Shown here piece after piece: positions 8,953-18,300 of a DNA stretch of 64,000 nt. The DNA is from an uncultured Sulfitobacter sp. GTDB taxonomy: Bacteria; Pseudomonadota; Alphaproteobacteria; Rhodobacterales; Rhodobacteraceae. Positions within the stretch are counted from its first letter, which is position 1. Each line of letters starts with the position of its first letter. The notes under the pieces were generated by a model, which worked only from the letters and a program-made list of their open reading frames with translations, had not been told where the DNA came from and did not search any database. The stretch covers positions 124,001 to 188,000 of the forward strand of contig NZ_CANMFS010000001.1 of NCBI RefSeq assembly GCF_947497275.1. Direction: 5' to 3'. Position numbers and translations under genes: made by a program.

Positions 8953-9540
8953 ATGCATGGGCTCATTCTCCGCAGTATCCAGAACTACATGACCGACAGC
9001 TACGGTCGCACTGCATGGCTGCAGGCGGTGGCGCAGGCGGTGCCGGACCATCCCGATTTCGAGGCGATGCTCAGTTATAACGATACGCTCGCACCCGCAG
9101 TGCTGGACGCGATGGGCGCGGTTCTGAACCGACCGCGGTCCGAGGTGATGGAGGACATCGGTACCTATCTGGTATCGCATCCCAATACCGAAGCGGTCCG
9201 GCGCCTTTTGCGGTTCGGTGGCATGAATTTCGAAGATTTCCTGCATTCATTGGACGATATGCCCGACCGTGCGCGAATGGCGGTGTCAGACCTGCACTTG
9301 CCCGCGATCGAGCTGCACGAACACGATGAAGGGCGCTACAGTCTCATTTGCGACAGCCCGCTTTCGGATTTCGGGTATCTGATGATGGGGGTCCTGCGGG
9401 TCATGGCGGACGATTACGGGGCGCTGGCGATGCTGGATCACGCCGGACACACAGGGGGCCGCGAAACCGTGAGTATTCAACTTATCGAACGGGACTACGC
9501 CGACGGTCGCTCCTTCAATCTTGGCGCATGGGCCTCATGA
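8953..9540 (+). CDS. H-NOX (heme NO-binding) domain protein lacking the usual proximal His
   Basis: 195 residues starting at the ATG preceded by AAGAGG. The N-terminal MHGLILRSIQNYMTDSYG and overall length match the H-NOX/HNOB family, which usually binds heme and senses NO or O2. At the place where family members have the SLDxLHxR heme-ligating His, this protein reads SLDDMPDRAR (Pro104), and the YxSxR propionate-binding motif is not evident. Heme binding may be lost or use another residue such as His98. It overlaps the diguanylate cyclase start (ATGA), the standard partner of bacterial H-NOX. Confidence 0.85.
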   Translation: MHGLILRSIQNYMTDSYGRTAWLQAVAQAVPDHPDFEAMLSYNDTLAPAVLDAMGAVLNRPRSEVMEDIGTYLVSHPNTEAVRRLLRFGGMNFEDFLHSLDDMPDRARMAVSDLHLPAIELHEHDEGRYSLICDSPLSDFGYLMMGVLRVMADDYGALAMLDHAGHTGGRETVSIQLIERDYADGRSFNLGAWAS

Positions 9541-10580
9541 TGGGAGTTGTGGCCCGAACGATGCCCAACCGCGATGTTCTGGACGTGCTGTGCCCGATGC
9601 ACCTGCGTATCGACGCGCGCGGCCTCATCATCGGCGCGGGTCCGACCATACAAAAGCTGCGGCCCGACGATCCACTAGAAGGGCGCGCCTTTCTCGACGT
9701 GTTTCGCGTCTCGCGTCCGCGCGGTATCCTCACAATAGACAACCTGTGGAAGGCTAGGGACATCAAGCTGCACCTCAGCATGGTTGGCGCGCCGCCGGCA
9801 CAGCTCAAGGGGGTGATGGTTGCCGACGCGCAGGGAGGGGCAATCGTCAATCTTTCGTTCGGCATTTCCATCCTCCAGGCCGTCAGCGATTATGCTCTGA
9901 CGAACGCCGATTTCGCGGCCACGGATCTGGCCATCGAAATGCTGTATCTGGTCGAAGCGAAGTCGGCGGCGATGGAAGCCTCGCGCAAGTTGAACCTGCG
10001 TCTTCAGGGCGCAAAGATTGCCGCCGAGGTGCAGGCCTTTACCGATACGTTGACAGGTCTGGGCAACAGGCGTGCGCTGGACCAGACACTGGAGCGAATG
10101 ATCACGTCTGGAGCGGCTTTCGCAGTAATGCACATCGACCTCGACTACTTCAAGACGGTCAATGATACGCTGGGGCACGCCGCAGGCGACCACGTGTTGC
10201 AGGTGGTCGCCCGCGCCATGGTCGAGGAAACCCGGGCGTCCGATACAGTTGCACGGGTGGGCGGAGATGAATTCACCGTGATCCTGCCCGACGTGCGCAA
10301 CATCGACGTGTTGGAACGGGTGGGGCAAAGGATCATCGACCGGATTGAGGTGCCGATCCCCTTCAACGGTACTGATTGCACGATCTCCGCAAGCATTGGG
10401 ACGGTCTGGATGCAGGCAAGCTCGGCCATCACCCGCGAGCTGGTTCTGGAGCACGCGGATATCGCCCTGTACGCTTCCAAACATAAAGGGCGCGCCTGCC
10501 AAACCTTCTATTCGCCCGACCTGCGGGAAAGCGCCAACAGCGGCACGCCGCCCTCCGGGCGCGAGGGGCGCAAAGTCTGA
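9537..10580 (+). CDS. Diguanylate cyclase with H-NOX-associated (HNOBA) sensor domain
   Basis: A 347-residue protein from the ATG overlapping the H-NOX stop; an ATG three codons earlier (9528) is also possible. Residues about 10-160 (PMHLRIDARGLIIGAGPTIQ, RGILTIDNLWKA) match the PAS-like HNOBA domain found in H-NOX partners. A short helical linker leads to a GGDEF domain (about 175-330) with DTLTGLGNRRALDQTLE, DLDYFKTVNDTLGHAAGDH and VARVGGDEF. The active-site signature is intact, so it should synthesise c-di-GMP. The pair is likely a signalling unit in which the H-NOX protein modulates cyclase activity. Confidence 0.88.
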   Translation: MMGVVARTMPNRDVLDVLCPMHLRIDARGLIIGAGPTIQKLRPDDPLEGRAFLDVFRVSRPRGILTIDNLWKARDIKLHLSMVGAPPAQLKGVMVADAQGGAIVNLSFGISILQAVSDYALTNADFAATDLAIEMLYLVEAKSAAMEASRKLNLRLQGAKIAAEVQAFTDTLTGLGNRRALDQTLERMITSGAAFAVMHIDLDYFKTVNDTLGHAAGDHVLQVVARAMVEETRASDTVARVGGDEFTVILPDVRNIDVLERVGQRIIDRIEVPIPFNGTDCTISASIGTVWMQASSAITRELVLEHADIALYASKHKGRACQTFYSPDLRESANSGTPPSGREGRKV

Positions 10581-10653
10581 TACCCATGGATCTGTGGCGG
10601 TTTGAGATAGGTTTCCGGGCGGCACGCTCCGCTGGAGTATAGACCGTCGGTCG

Positions 10654-11715
10654 GTGCTCGCGTATGCACCGGTAATGATGCACTCTTTTTCCCTTGTTAC
10701 CGCGATCCGACGAAGACTGGCGGAAAGTGCGCGACGGCGGCGCTTTGCGCGGGCATTGGTTCAGGTGCACGGCCACAAAGGTTTCGCGGTGCCTGAGGGT
10801 GCCGTGCTGGCCATCGTGCTGGTGCGCGACGGCGCCTATTATCTGGACGCTTTTCTCGAATACTATCGCGCGATGGGGATCTCGCATTTCGCGTTTATCG
10901 ACAATGGATCGCAAGACGCTACGCTGGACCGGCTCAAAACCGAACCGGGTGTCGTCGTCGATCAGGCCTGCCTGCCGCTGCCACAATACGAGGATCTGTT
11001 GCGATCGCATCCGGCGCAAACCTACGGGCGGAACCGCTGGTGTCTCTACGTCGATATGGACGAACAGTTCGATTTCGAGGGACGGAAGGCGCATGGGGTG
11101 CGGGCGCTCGTGCACTATCTCGAAAAGCGCGGGGATACGGGGATGCTGGCGCAAATGGTGGAGATGTTTCCCGATGTACCCTTGCGGGAAACCCGCGATT
11201 TGACGTTCGAAGAGGCGCTTGCAAGATTCCGTTTTTATGACGTGCGCAGCATCGAAAGCTTGCCCTACCATTCCGATACCATCGAATTTTCCGCGCTGCT
11301 GCGCGACAATCATGCGCCCACAGCTGCGGTATTCAAGTTCGGGGGTGTCCGAAAGAGGGTTTTCAACGAAGACTGCTGCCTGACCAAACATCCTCTGATA
11401 TTCAATGGTCCTTCGGTCACGCCCGCACCACACCCGCATCTGTCGTCAGGCGTGCGGGTATCGGATGTGCAGGGGGTGATACGGCACTATAAATTTGCCG
11501 GCAACACCGCTGCGCGAGATGGTGCCAGCGCAGGGTCCGGCGCTCTCGCCCACGGCGAGGATCGGGCACGTCTCGCGGTGATGAACGCGCAACCGGATGT
11601 GAGCCTTTTCAGCGACGGCGCGCAGCTCTGGTCGGGGATCGGGCCTTTGTATGCGGCAGGGTTTTTGCAGGTATCCGATGCCTACCGCGCCGATCTGGAA
11701 GAACCGCGCGGATGA
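10654..11715 (+). CDS. Glycosyltransferase family 2-like protein (Glyco_tranf_2_4 type)
   Basis: 353 residues from a GTG; in-frame ATGs at 10675 and 10678 are alternatives and no start has a clear ribosome-binding site. The protein has VLAIVLVRDGAYYLDAFLEY and FAFIDNGSQDATLD, the nucleotide-sugar-binding opening of this group, and YVDMDEQFDF as the metal-binding DxD-like motif. It probably transfers a sugar to a polysaccharide or surface glycoconjugate. It is the first gene of the polysaccharide locus and overlaps the next GT2 gene by ATGA. Confidence 0.8.
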   Translation: MLAYAPVMMHSFSLVTAIRRRLAESARRRRFARALVQVHGHKGFAVPEGAVLAIVLVRDGAYYLDAFLEYYRAMGISHFAFIDNGSQDATLDRLKTEPGVVVDQACLPLPQYEDLLRSHPAQTYGRNRWCLYVDMDEQFDFEGRKAHGVRALVHYLEKRGDTGMLAQMVEMFPDVPLRETRDLTFEEALARFRFYDVRSIESLPYHSDTIEFSALLRDNHAPTAAVFKFGGVRKRVFNEDCCLTKHPLIFNGPSVTPAPHPHLSSGVRVSDVQGVIRHYKFAGNTAARDGASAGSGALAHGEDRARLAVMNAQPDVSLFSDGAQLWSGIGPLYAAGFLQVSDAYRADLEEPRG

Positions 11716-12644
11716 GCGTCGCGGCAATCGTCATCGGGCGCAACGAAGGCGCGCGGCTGATTGCCTGTCTCGACGCGCTCGAAGAGGTAGCACCTGTGAT
11801 CTATGTCGACAGTGGCTCTACGGACGGGTCGGTGGCTGCGGCGCAGGCGCGCGGAGCGCGGGTCGTCACCCTCGACATGCAGCGCCCATTCACTGCCGCG
11901 CGCGCGCGCAACGCGGGGCTTGCCGCCTTGCCGGACGCGGCAGAATTCGTGCAGTTTCTGGATGGCGATTGTGTGATGCAGAAGGGCTGGGTGGAAGCGG
12001 CCCGCGCGCATCTGGCAGCGCATCCGGATACTGCCGTTGTGTGCGGACGTCGGCGCGAAATGCATCCGCAGGCCTCGGTCTACAACGCTTTGATCGATGC
12101 GGAGTGGGATACGCCGGTGGGCCAAACGCTGGCCTGCGGTGGCGACGCTTTGATGCGCGTCGATGCGGTGCGCAGTGTCGGCGGCTACCGCGACGATCTG
12201 ATCGCGGGGGAGGAACCGGAGCTGTGCGTCCGTCTGCGACGGGCGGGCTGGCACATCTGGCGGCTGGACGCGGAGATGACAGCCCACGACGCGCAAATCA
12301 CGCGGTTTCCGCAATGGTGGCGGCGCAGCATGCGCGCGGGTCATGCCTTTGCCGAAGGTGCCGCGCTGCACGGGGCCGCACCCGAGCGGCATTGGGTGGC
12401 GCAGACGCGGCGCGCCTTGCTGTGGGGGGCAGTCTTGCCCGCGCTGCTGATACCGGCCTCAATGATTGTCGGCGTCTGGGTCTGGCTGATCTATCCTGTG
12501 CAGGTGGCGCGCCTTGCGCGGCGCGGCGGAATCGCATGGGCGTTCTTTACCGTGCTGGGTAAATTCGCGGAGGCGTTTGGCGCGCTGGGCTATTACTGGC
12601 GGCGCCTGCGGGGTGGGCGCATCAGGCTGATCGAGTACAAATGA
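11712..12644 (+). CDS. Family 2 glycosyltransferase
   Basis: A 310-residue GT-A-fold enzyme: AAIVIGRNEGARLIACLDAL at the N-terminus, VIYVDSGSTDGSVAAAQARG, and VQFLDGDCVMQKGW as the DxD-type metal site. EEPELCVRLRRAGW is the acceptor-side motif. Two hydrophobic stretches near the C-terminus (around 240-285) suggest membrane attachment. The start overlaps the preceding glycosyltransferase. It likely adds one residue of the repeat unit of the polysaccharide. Confidence 0.88.
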   Translation: MSVAAIVIGRNEGARLIACLDALEEVAPVIYVDSGSTDGSVAAAQARGARVVTLDMQRPFTAARARNAGLAALPDAAEFVQFLDGDCVMQKGWVEAARAHLAAHPDTAVVCGRRREMHPQASVYNALIDAEWDTPVGQTLACGGDALMRVDAVRSVGGYRDDLIAGEEPELCVRLRRAGWHIWRLDAEMTAHDAQITRFPQWWRRSMRAGHAFAEGAALHGAAPERHWVAQTRRALLWGAVLPALLIPASMIVGVWVWLIYPVQVARLARRGGIAWAFFTVLGKFAEAFGALGYYWRRLRGGRIRLIEYK

Positions 12645-13391
12645 TCATCGCTGGCGCAGCGCCTGTACAGTCAGCCGGGGCAGCACGGCGAAACATTTTG
12701 CATAACGCGGGACCATGCGGCGCGGGCTTTGTGCCGCGCGCCACAGCCATTCCAACGCCAGAAGCCGCATGATTTTCGGCGCGCGGACCTGATGACCCGA
12801 CAGGAAATCCAAGCCCGCGCCGATCGAGGCGAAGCCGACAGCGGGGCATTGCGCGCGCGCGTAAGCCGCAAACAATTCCTGTTTCGGCGCACCGAGCGCG
12901 AGAAAGCACAGCCGGGCGCCGCTTTCGGCGAGCTTGTCACAAATTGCGGCGGCCTCGCCGCCGTGCGGATCGAAGCCGTAGGCGGGCGAGTGGCACAATA
13001 CGATGTCGAGGTTCGGCACACGGGCCTGCATTGCTACCTTGGCCCCGGCCAGCGCCGCGTCCGAGCTGCCGACAAGCGCGACCGATACCCCCGACTGTGC
13101 GGCAAGATCCGCTAGCGGCAGCACAAGATCCGAACCCGGCAAGACATCGAGCCGTTGATCCGCAAGCCGTGCGAGCCAGCCGACGGGACGCCCGTCCGCC
13201 ACGACCAGATCATGGGCACGGTAGGCGGCGGTGAATGCCGGATCGTCCGGCAGTTTGACCAGATGATCGAGGTTCAGCGTCGCCAGCGCGAATCCGCGGT
13301 TTTGCGCGAAGCGGTCTTTCACCGCCTGAAACAATGCCGCACGCGAGGCGATATTGATCTCGACTTCGGACTGTCCCTTGCCAAATTTCAT
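12645..13391 (-). CDS. WecG/TagA/CpsF family glycosyltransferase
   Basis: 248 residues from the ATG at 13391; a GTG at 13415 would add eight residues and neither start has a strong ribosome-binding site. Family motifs are clear: LNLDHLVKLPDDPAF, VVADGRPVGWLARL, LVGSS, and the C-terminal GAPKQELFAA and GAGLDFLSGHQVRAPKIMR. Members transfer N-acetylmannosaminuronic acid or related sugars to lipid-linked acceptors. It faces the neighbouring GT2 gene tail to tail, with stops adjacent. Confidence 0.88.
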   Translation of the reverse strand: MKFGKGQSEVEINIASRAALFQAVKDRFAQNRGFALATLNLDHLVKLPDDPAFTAAYRAHDLVVADGRPVGWLARLADQRLDVLPGSDLVLPLADLAAQSGVSVALVGSSDAALAGAKVAMQARVPNLDIVLCHSPAYGFDPHGGEAAAICDKLAESGARLCFLALGAPKQELFAAYARAQCPAVGFASIGAGLDFLSGHQVRAPKIMRLLALEWLWRAAQSPRRMVPRYAKCFAVLPRLTVQALRQR

Positions 13392-13579
13392 GGTTCTGTC
13401 TTGCGCATTGGCCACAGATCATGCGTGGGAGCAGGGTGGCGGGGAATAAGAATACAGTGGAATTTCATTATCTTGAGGCAGGGTTCTAATTTTCTCATGC
13501 GTATTGGCAGGAATCTACCGTGGTGACAGCAGGCTGCCTAGAGTGTATTTCTGTATATCGCCTCTCCCGAAGGAAGCCG

Positions 13580-15040
13580 ATGCCCAACGCGATTGCCTAT
13601 CTCATGCTGCTGATCTGGCCTGCGGTCTGCCTTGTGTTGTTCCGCACGCTCAAGGTCGAGCGGGCACTGATCTGGTCAATACTCGGTGGATATCTGGTGC
13701 TGCCACCGCTGGCGGAGTTCAATCTGCCGCTGGTGCCCGGCCTCGATAAGGTGTCGATCCCCAATCTTAGCGTGCTGGCGATCCTGATTTTCGGGACGAG
13801 ATACAAACTGCGCCTCTGGCCCGAAAGCCGGATCGTGCGGTTGTTGGTCGTGGGCCTGGTGCTCTGTGCGATTCCGACGGTGCTTACGAACCGCGAGCCG
13901 ATCCTGTTTCAGGTGTTGCGCGAAGCCGAGCCGATCATGTTCATCGTCGATGCGCTGCCCGGTCAATCGATCCGCGATATCGGATCGGTGCTCATCGCGC
14001 AAATGCTGACGATCGTGCCTTTCCTGCTTGCACGGCAATTTCTCGGCAGCGACGAAGGACTGCGCGAAATCCTGCTGGCGCTGACCGTCGGCGCGATTGT
14101 CTATTCGATCCCTTCGCTGGTCGAAATCCAAGTATCGCCGCAGATGAACATCTGGGTCTACGGCTTTTTCCAGCACAGCTTTGAGCAGACGATGCGCGCG
14201 GGCGGGTATCGGCCCATCATGTTCCTGCCACACGGCCTCTGGCTTGCCTTGTTCGTTTGCACAGCGGTTCTGGCGGCGGCCGCCCTTGCGCGGGCCCAGC
14301 CGGTGCAACACCGTTGGAAAGCTGTGCTGTGGACGCTTTATTTGCTGGGTTTTCTCGTGCTGTGCAAAAGTGCCGCGTCGATTGCCTATGGTTTTGCCTT
14401 GCTGCCGGTCGTCTTTTTCGCTCCGCGTCGCTGGCAGATCATGCTTGCGACGGCCTTTGCGCTTTTGGCAGTGACCTATCCGATGCTGCGCAATCTGGGC
14501 GCGATCCCCACGGACGCGATCATCACGCAGGTCGAACAGATCAATCCCGCGCGGGCGCAATCGCTTGAGTACCGTTTCGACAACGAGACGCAACTGCTTG
14601 CACGGGCGGCGGAAAAGCCTGCTTTTGGCTGGAGCGGTTGGGGCAGAAGCCTGATCCGCGACCCCGAGGATGGCAGGATCATATCGATTCCGGACGGGCG
14701 CTGGATCATTGTTTTCGGCACATTCGGCTGGCTTGGCTACCTCGCGGAGTTCGGGTTGCTCGCGCTGCCGTTGGTGCTCACGGCGCGCGGGGCGTGGGGG
14801 CGCAGCGATGCAGAGATATCGCCCTACATCGGTGCGGTCTCGCTGATCCTGGGGGTCACATTGGTCGACATGCTGCTCAACGCGACACTGACGCCGGTGA
14901 CCTGGCTGATCGCGGGCGCCGTGCTGGGGTACGCGGAGCGTCTCAATCCGCGTGTGCAGAAAGCGCCGCGCCACGCGTTGCGCCATGCGCCGGTCATGGG
15001 AACGCCTCCGGCGCGGCCGGTTCGTCATGCGTTGCGCTGA
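13580..15040 (+). CDS. O-antigen polymerase/ligase-like membrane protein (Wzy candidate)
   Basis: 486 residues from the ATG at 13580, preceded by AGGAAG; a longer in-frame start upstream lacks a site. There are about ten or more hydrophobic segments and a large periplasmic-type loop (about residues 310-400) with LEYRFDNETQLLARAAEKP and FGWSGWGRS, the pattern seen in O-antigen ligase/polymerase-like proteins of exopolysaccharide loci. It probably polymerises the repeat unit in the periplasm. Sequence alone does not separate polymerase from ligase. Confidence 0.75.
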   Translation: MPNAIAYLMLLIWPAVCLVLFRTLKVERALIWSILGGYLVLPPLAEFNLPLVPGLDKVSIPNLSVLAILIFGTRYKLRLWPESRIVRLLVVGLVLCAIPTVLTNREPILFQVLREAEPIMFIVDALPGQSIRDIGSVLIAQMLTIVPFLLARQFLGSDEGLREILLALTVGAIVYSIPSLVEIQVSPQMNIWVYGFFQHSFEQTMRAGGYRPIMFLPHGLWLALFVCTAVLAAAALARAQPVQHRWKAVLWTLYLLGFLVLCKSAASIAYGFALLPVVFFAPRRWQIMLATAFALLAVTYPMLRNLGAIPTDAIITQVEQINPARAQSLEYRFDNETQLLARAAEKPAFGWSGWGRSLIRDPEDGRIISIPDGRWIIVFGTFGWLGYLAEFGLLALPLVLTARGAWGRSDAEISPYIGAVSLILGVTLVDMLLNATLTPVTWLIAGAVLGYAERLNPRVQKAPRHALRHAPVMGTPPARPVRHALR

Positions 15041-15052
15041 GCGGCGGGCGAT

Positions 15053-15071
15053 ATGCCGCGTAATGCGGCAT
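15053..15071 (+). terminator. Hairpin after the Wzy-like gene
   Basis: A perfect inverted repeat, ATGCCGC-gtaat-GCGGCAT, lies 13 bases after the stop. There is no T run after it, so termination is uncertain. A second weaker repeat (GGCCTT ... AAGGCC, 15136-15156) follows before the PKS start. Confidence 0.4.
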
Positions 15072-15300
15072 CACTATTCACTTGATGGCTGTAATTCCGT
15101 TACGTTAGGATGATCCACCGGAAAAGTTCCCCGCTGGCCTTAATCTTGAAAAGGCCAATTGTTGTCACGAAATAAACAGCATTGGCGCGTAGAGCAAAGG
15201 CTGGGCAACCGCATTTGTCCGACAAGTTTGACTGATTTCGATTAAAATGCCGTGGGGGCGCCTGCTTGCACCGCGAAGGCAGGCCGAGGGGTAGAATGAG

Positions 15301-18300
15301 ATGACCAATCACAGCCGCCAAGACGGACCGGCACGTGAAGATATCGCAATTGTCGGAATGGCAGTGAACGTACCCGGGGCGGATACAGTGACGCAATACT
15401 GGCGAAACCTGCGCGACGGCATCTCCTCGATCCGCAAGCTGAGCGAAGAAGAACTGCTGGCCGCAGGGGAAACGCCGCAGAACATCGCGCGCAAGAACTA
15501 TGTGCGGGCCGCGGCTGTTCTTGACGGCTTCGAGACATTCGATGCAGAATTTTTCGGATTCTCCCCAAAGGACGCTGCGATCCTCGATCCGCAACACCGC
15601 AAGTTTCTTGAAGTCGCATGGGAAGCGATGGAACAGGCGGGGCACGTTCCTGAAACCGTTGCCGGACCCGTTGGCGTTTATGCCGGGTGCGGCATGGGCA
15701 GCTATTTCTATTTCAACATCTGCTCGAACCCGGACCTCGTCGACGAAGTGGGCATGTTTTTGCTGCGTCACACCGGCAACGACAAGGATTTCTTGTCGAC
15801 CCGGGTAAGCCATGTGTTCGATCTCAAGGGCCCGTCGATCAACCTGCAAACCGCCTGTTCAACGTCATTGGTTGCGATCCACTATGCCGCTGCCGCTTTG
15901 CGCGCGGGCGAAGTGGATATGGCGCTTGCCGGTGGTGTGACCATCGAATTGCCGCAGGGGCGGGGGTATATCTTCAGGGAAAACGAGATTCTGTCGCCAG
16001 ACGGGGAATGCCACGCCTTCGACCATCGCGCGCAAGGCACGGTCTTTGGATCGGGCGCGGGCTGTGTCGCGCTCAAGCGGTTGTCGGATGCGCAAGCGGA
16101 CGGGGACCACATCTGGGCCGTGATCAAAGGATCCGCAATCAACAACGACGGCGCGGCCAAGGCCGGATACCTCGCGCCATCGGTCGACGGACAGTCGGCA
16201 GCCATTGACAAGGCGCTGGAAGCCTCAGGTGTCCCGGCAGAGCAGATCGAGCTTGTCGAATGCCACGGCACCGGCACTTATCTGGGCGACCCGATCGAGG
16301 TTGCCGCGCTGACCGATGCCTATCGCGCTCAAACCGCGAAAGACGATTTCGCCCGCGTCGGGTCGGTGAAAACGAACATCGGCCATCTCGATACGGCCGC
16401 AGGCGTGGCTGGTCTGGTCAAGGCCAGCCTCGCGCTCCATCACGAGGCGATGCCGCCGTCGTTGGGATACGAGGCACCCAACCCCGCCATCGGGTTCGAC
16501 GGCAGCCCATTTCGGGTGAACGACACGCTGACCGCTTGGCCGCGCGGCACCCGTCCGCGCCATGCCGCCGTGAACGCGCTGGGCGTGGGGGGCACGAATG
16601 CGCATGTGGTCCTTGCCGAGGCGCCTTTGCGCGCGGCGTCCGAGGAAAGCGATTTCCCGTTCCAGCCATTATGCATTTCGGCAAGGTCCAAGGCCGCGCT
16701 CGAGGCGAATACGGCGGCACTTGCGGCGCATCTGCGCACGCATCCGGACCTTGATCTGGCCGATGTCGCACACACGTTGAAGAATGGGCGGCGGGGCTTC
16801 GAACATCGGCGCGTCGTCGTGGCCGAAACTACAACCGAGGCGGCGGATTTACTGGAGGCGAAAGACACCCGCCGGGTTTTCACCCACCAAAGATTGGCTG
16901 ACGCGCCCGGCGTGGTCTTCATGTTTCCGGGCGGCGGCGCGCAGTATCCCGACATGGCGCGCGATCTCTACGAGACCGAGCCGGTCTTTGCCGAGGCGAT
17001 GGATCGCGGGCTTGATCACCTCTCGCAACAGCTTGATTACGATATTCGCGCGCTCTGGTTGCCCAAAGCGCAGGACAGCGCGGCTGCTGCGCAAAGGTTC
17101 AAGACACCTTCCGTCCAGCTGCCGCTGATCGCCATCGTGGAGTATGCGCTGGCGCAGCTGTGGATCGGCTGGGGTGTGAAACCGGCAGCGATGGTCGGCC
17201 ACTCGATGGGCGAGAACGTCGCAGCCTGTCTGGCGGGCGTATTGAGCTTTGAAAGCCTGATTGACCTGGTGCTTCTGCGCGGCCGTCTGTTCGATACCGT
17301 TCCCGCAGGCGGTATGCTCAGCGTACCGCTCTCGCAGGCGGCGATCCGCCCGTATCTTACTGACGATCTGGACATCGCCAGCGTCAACGGCCCCGAATTG
17401 ACGGCGATCTCTGGACCCGTTGCCGCATTGGATGCGCTTGCTGCGCAGCTTGCCGCATCGGATATCGACAGCCATCGGATCGCCATCGACATCGCTGCGC
17501 ACAGCCGCATGTTGGACCCGATCTTGCCGGAATACCGTGCGTTCCTCGCAGGGCTGGACTTGCAGGCACCGAAGATACCGTTCCTGTCCAACCGCACCGG
17601 GGTTGAAATCACGGCGCAACAGGCCACCGATCCGGATTACTGGGTCGGGCAGCTGCGCAATACCGTGAATTTCGCCGATTGCATGGAAACGCTGGCCAGT
17701 GGCGCGCCGCGCGTATTTCTCGAAGTCGGGCCCGGAAAAGCCCTGTCGTCGTTGGCGCAATTGTGCGCGGCGGTAAAGCCCGCGCAGGTGCTCAGCTCAT
17801 TGCGCCATCCCGATCAGGCGCTGCCGGATGATCTGTATTTCATCGGTGTGATGGCGCGTCTGTGGGCCTGCGGAGTCGAGGCGGACTGGCAGCAGGTCTG
17901 GGGCGAGGCCCGGCGCAACCGGGTGATTTTACCGACCTACCAATTTCAGCGTAGCCCGTATTTCATCGAGCCGGGTCGACACACCGCCGAAGCGCCGACC
18001 GCCGCTATCGCGCGGTTGGACGAGATGTCCGACTGGGGCGCGGTGCCAAGCTGGCGGGCGCAGTTCGCGGATGTGGACGCCGATCTGGACGCCGCGCTGG
18101 CGACGGTGCGCGGGCAAAACTGGCTTGTTTTCGCGGATCAGGCTGGCGTCGCCGATGAGGTGATAGCGCGGCTGGAGCGCGCGGGTGCACGGGTCATTAC
18201 CGTACGGGCGGGTGACAGCTTTGCCGATCTGGGGCAGGGGCGCTATACGCTGGCGCCCGAACAGGGGCGCGAGGGGTATGAGGCGTTGATGACGGCGCTC

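Noticed and set aside
13676-15028. Long minus-strand open frame opposite the Wzy-like gene
   Set aside because: It is rich in Arg/Gln/His with no hydrophobic pattern or motif; the plus strand encodes a clear membrane protein with a good ribosome-binding site.
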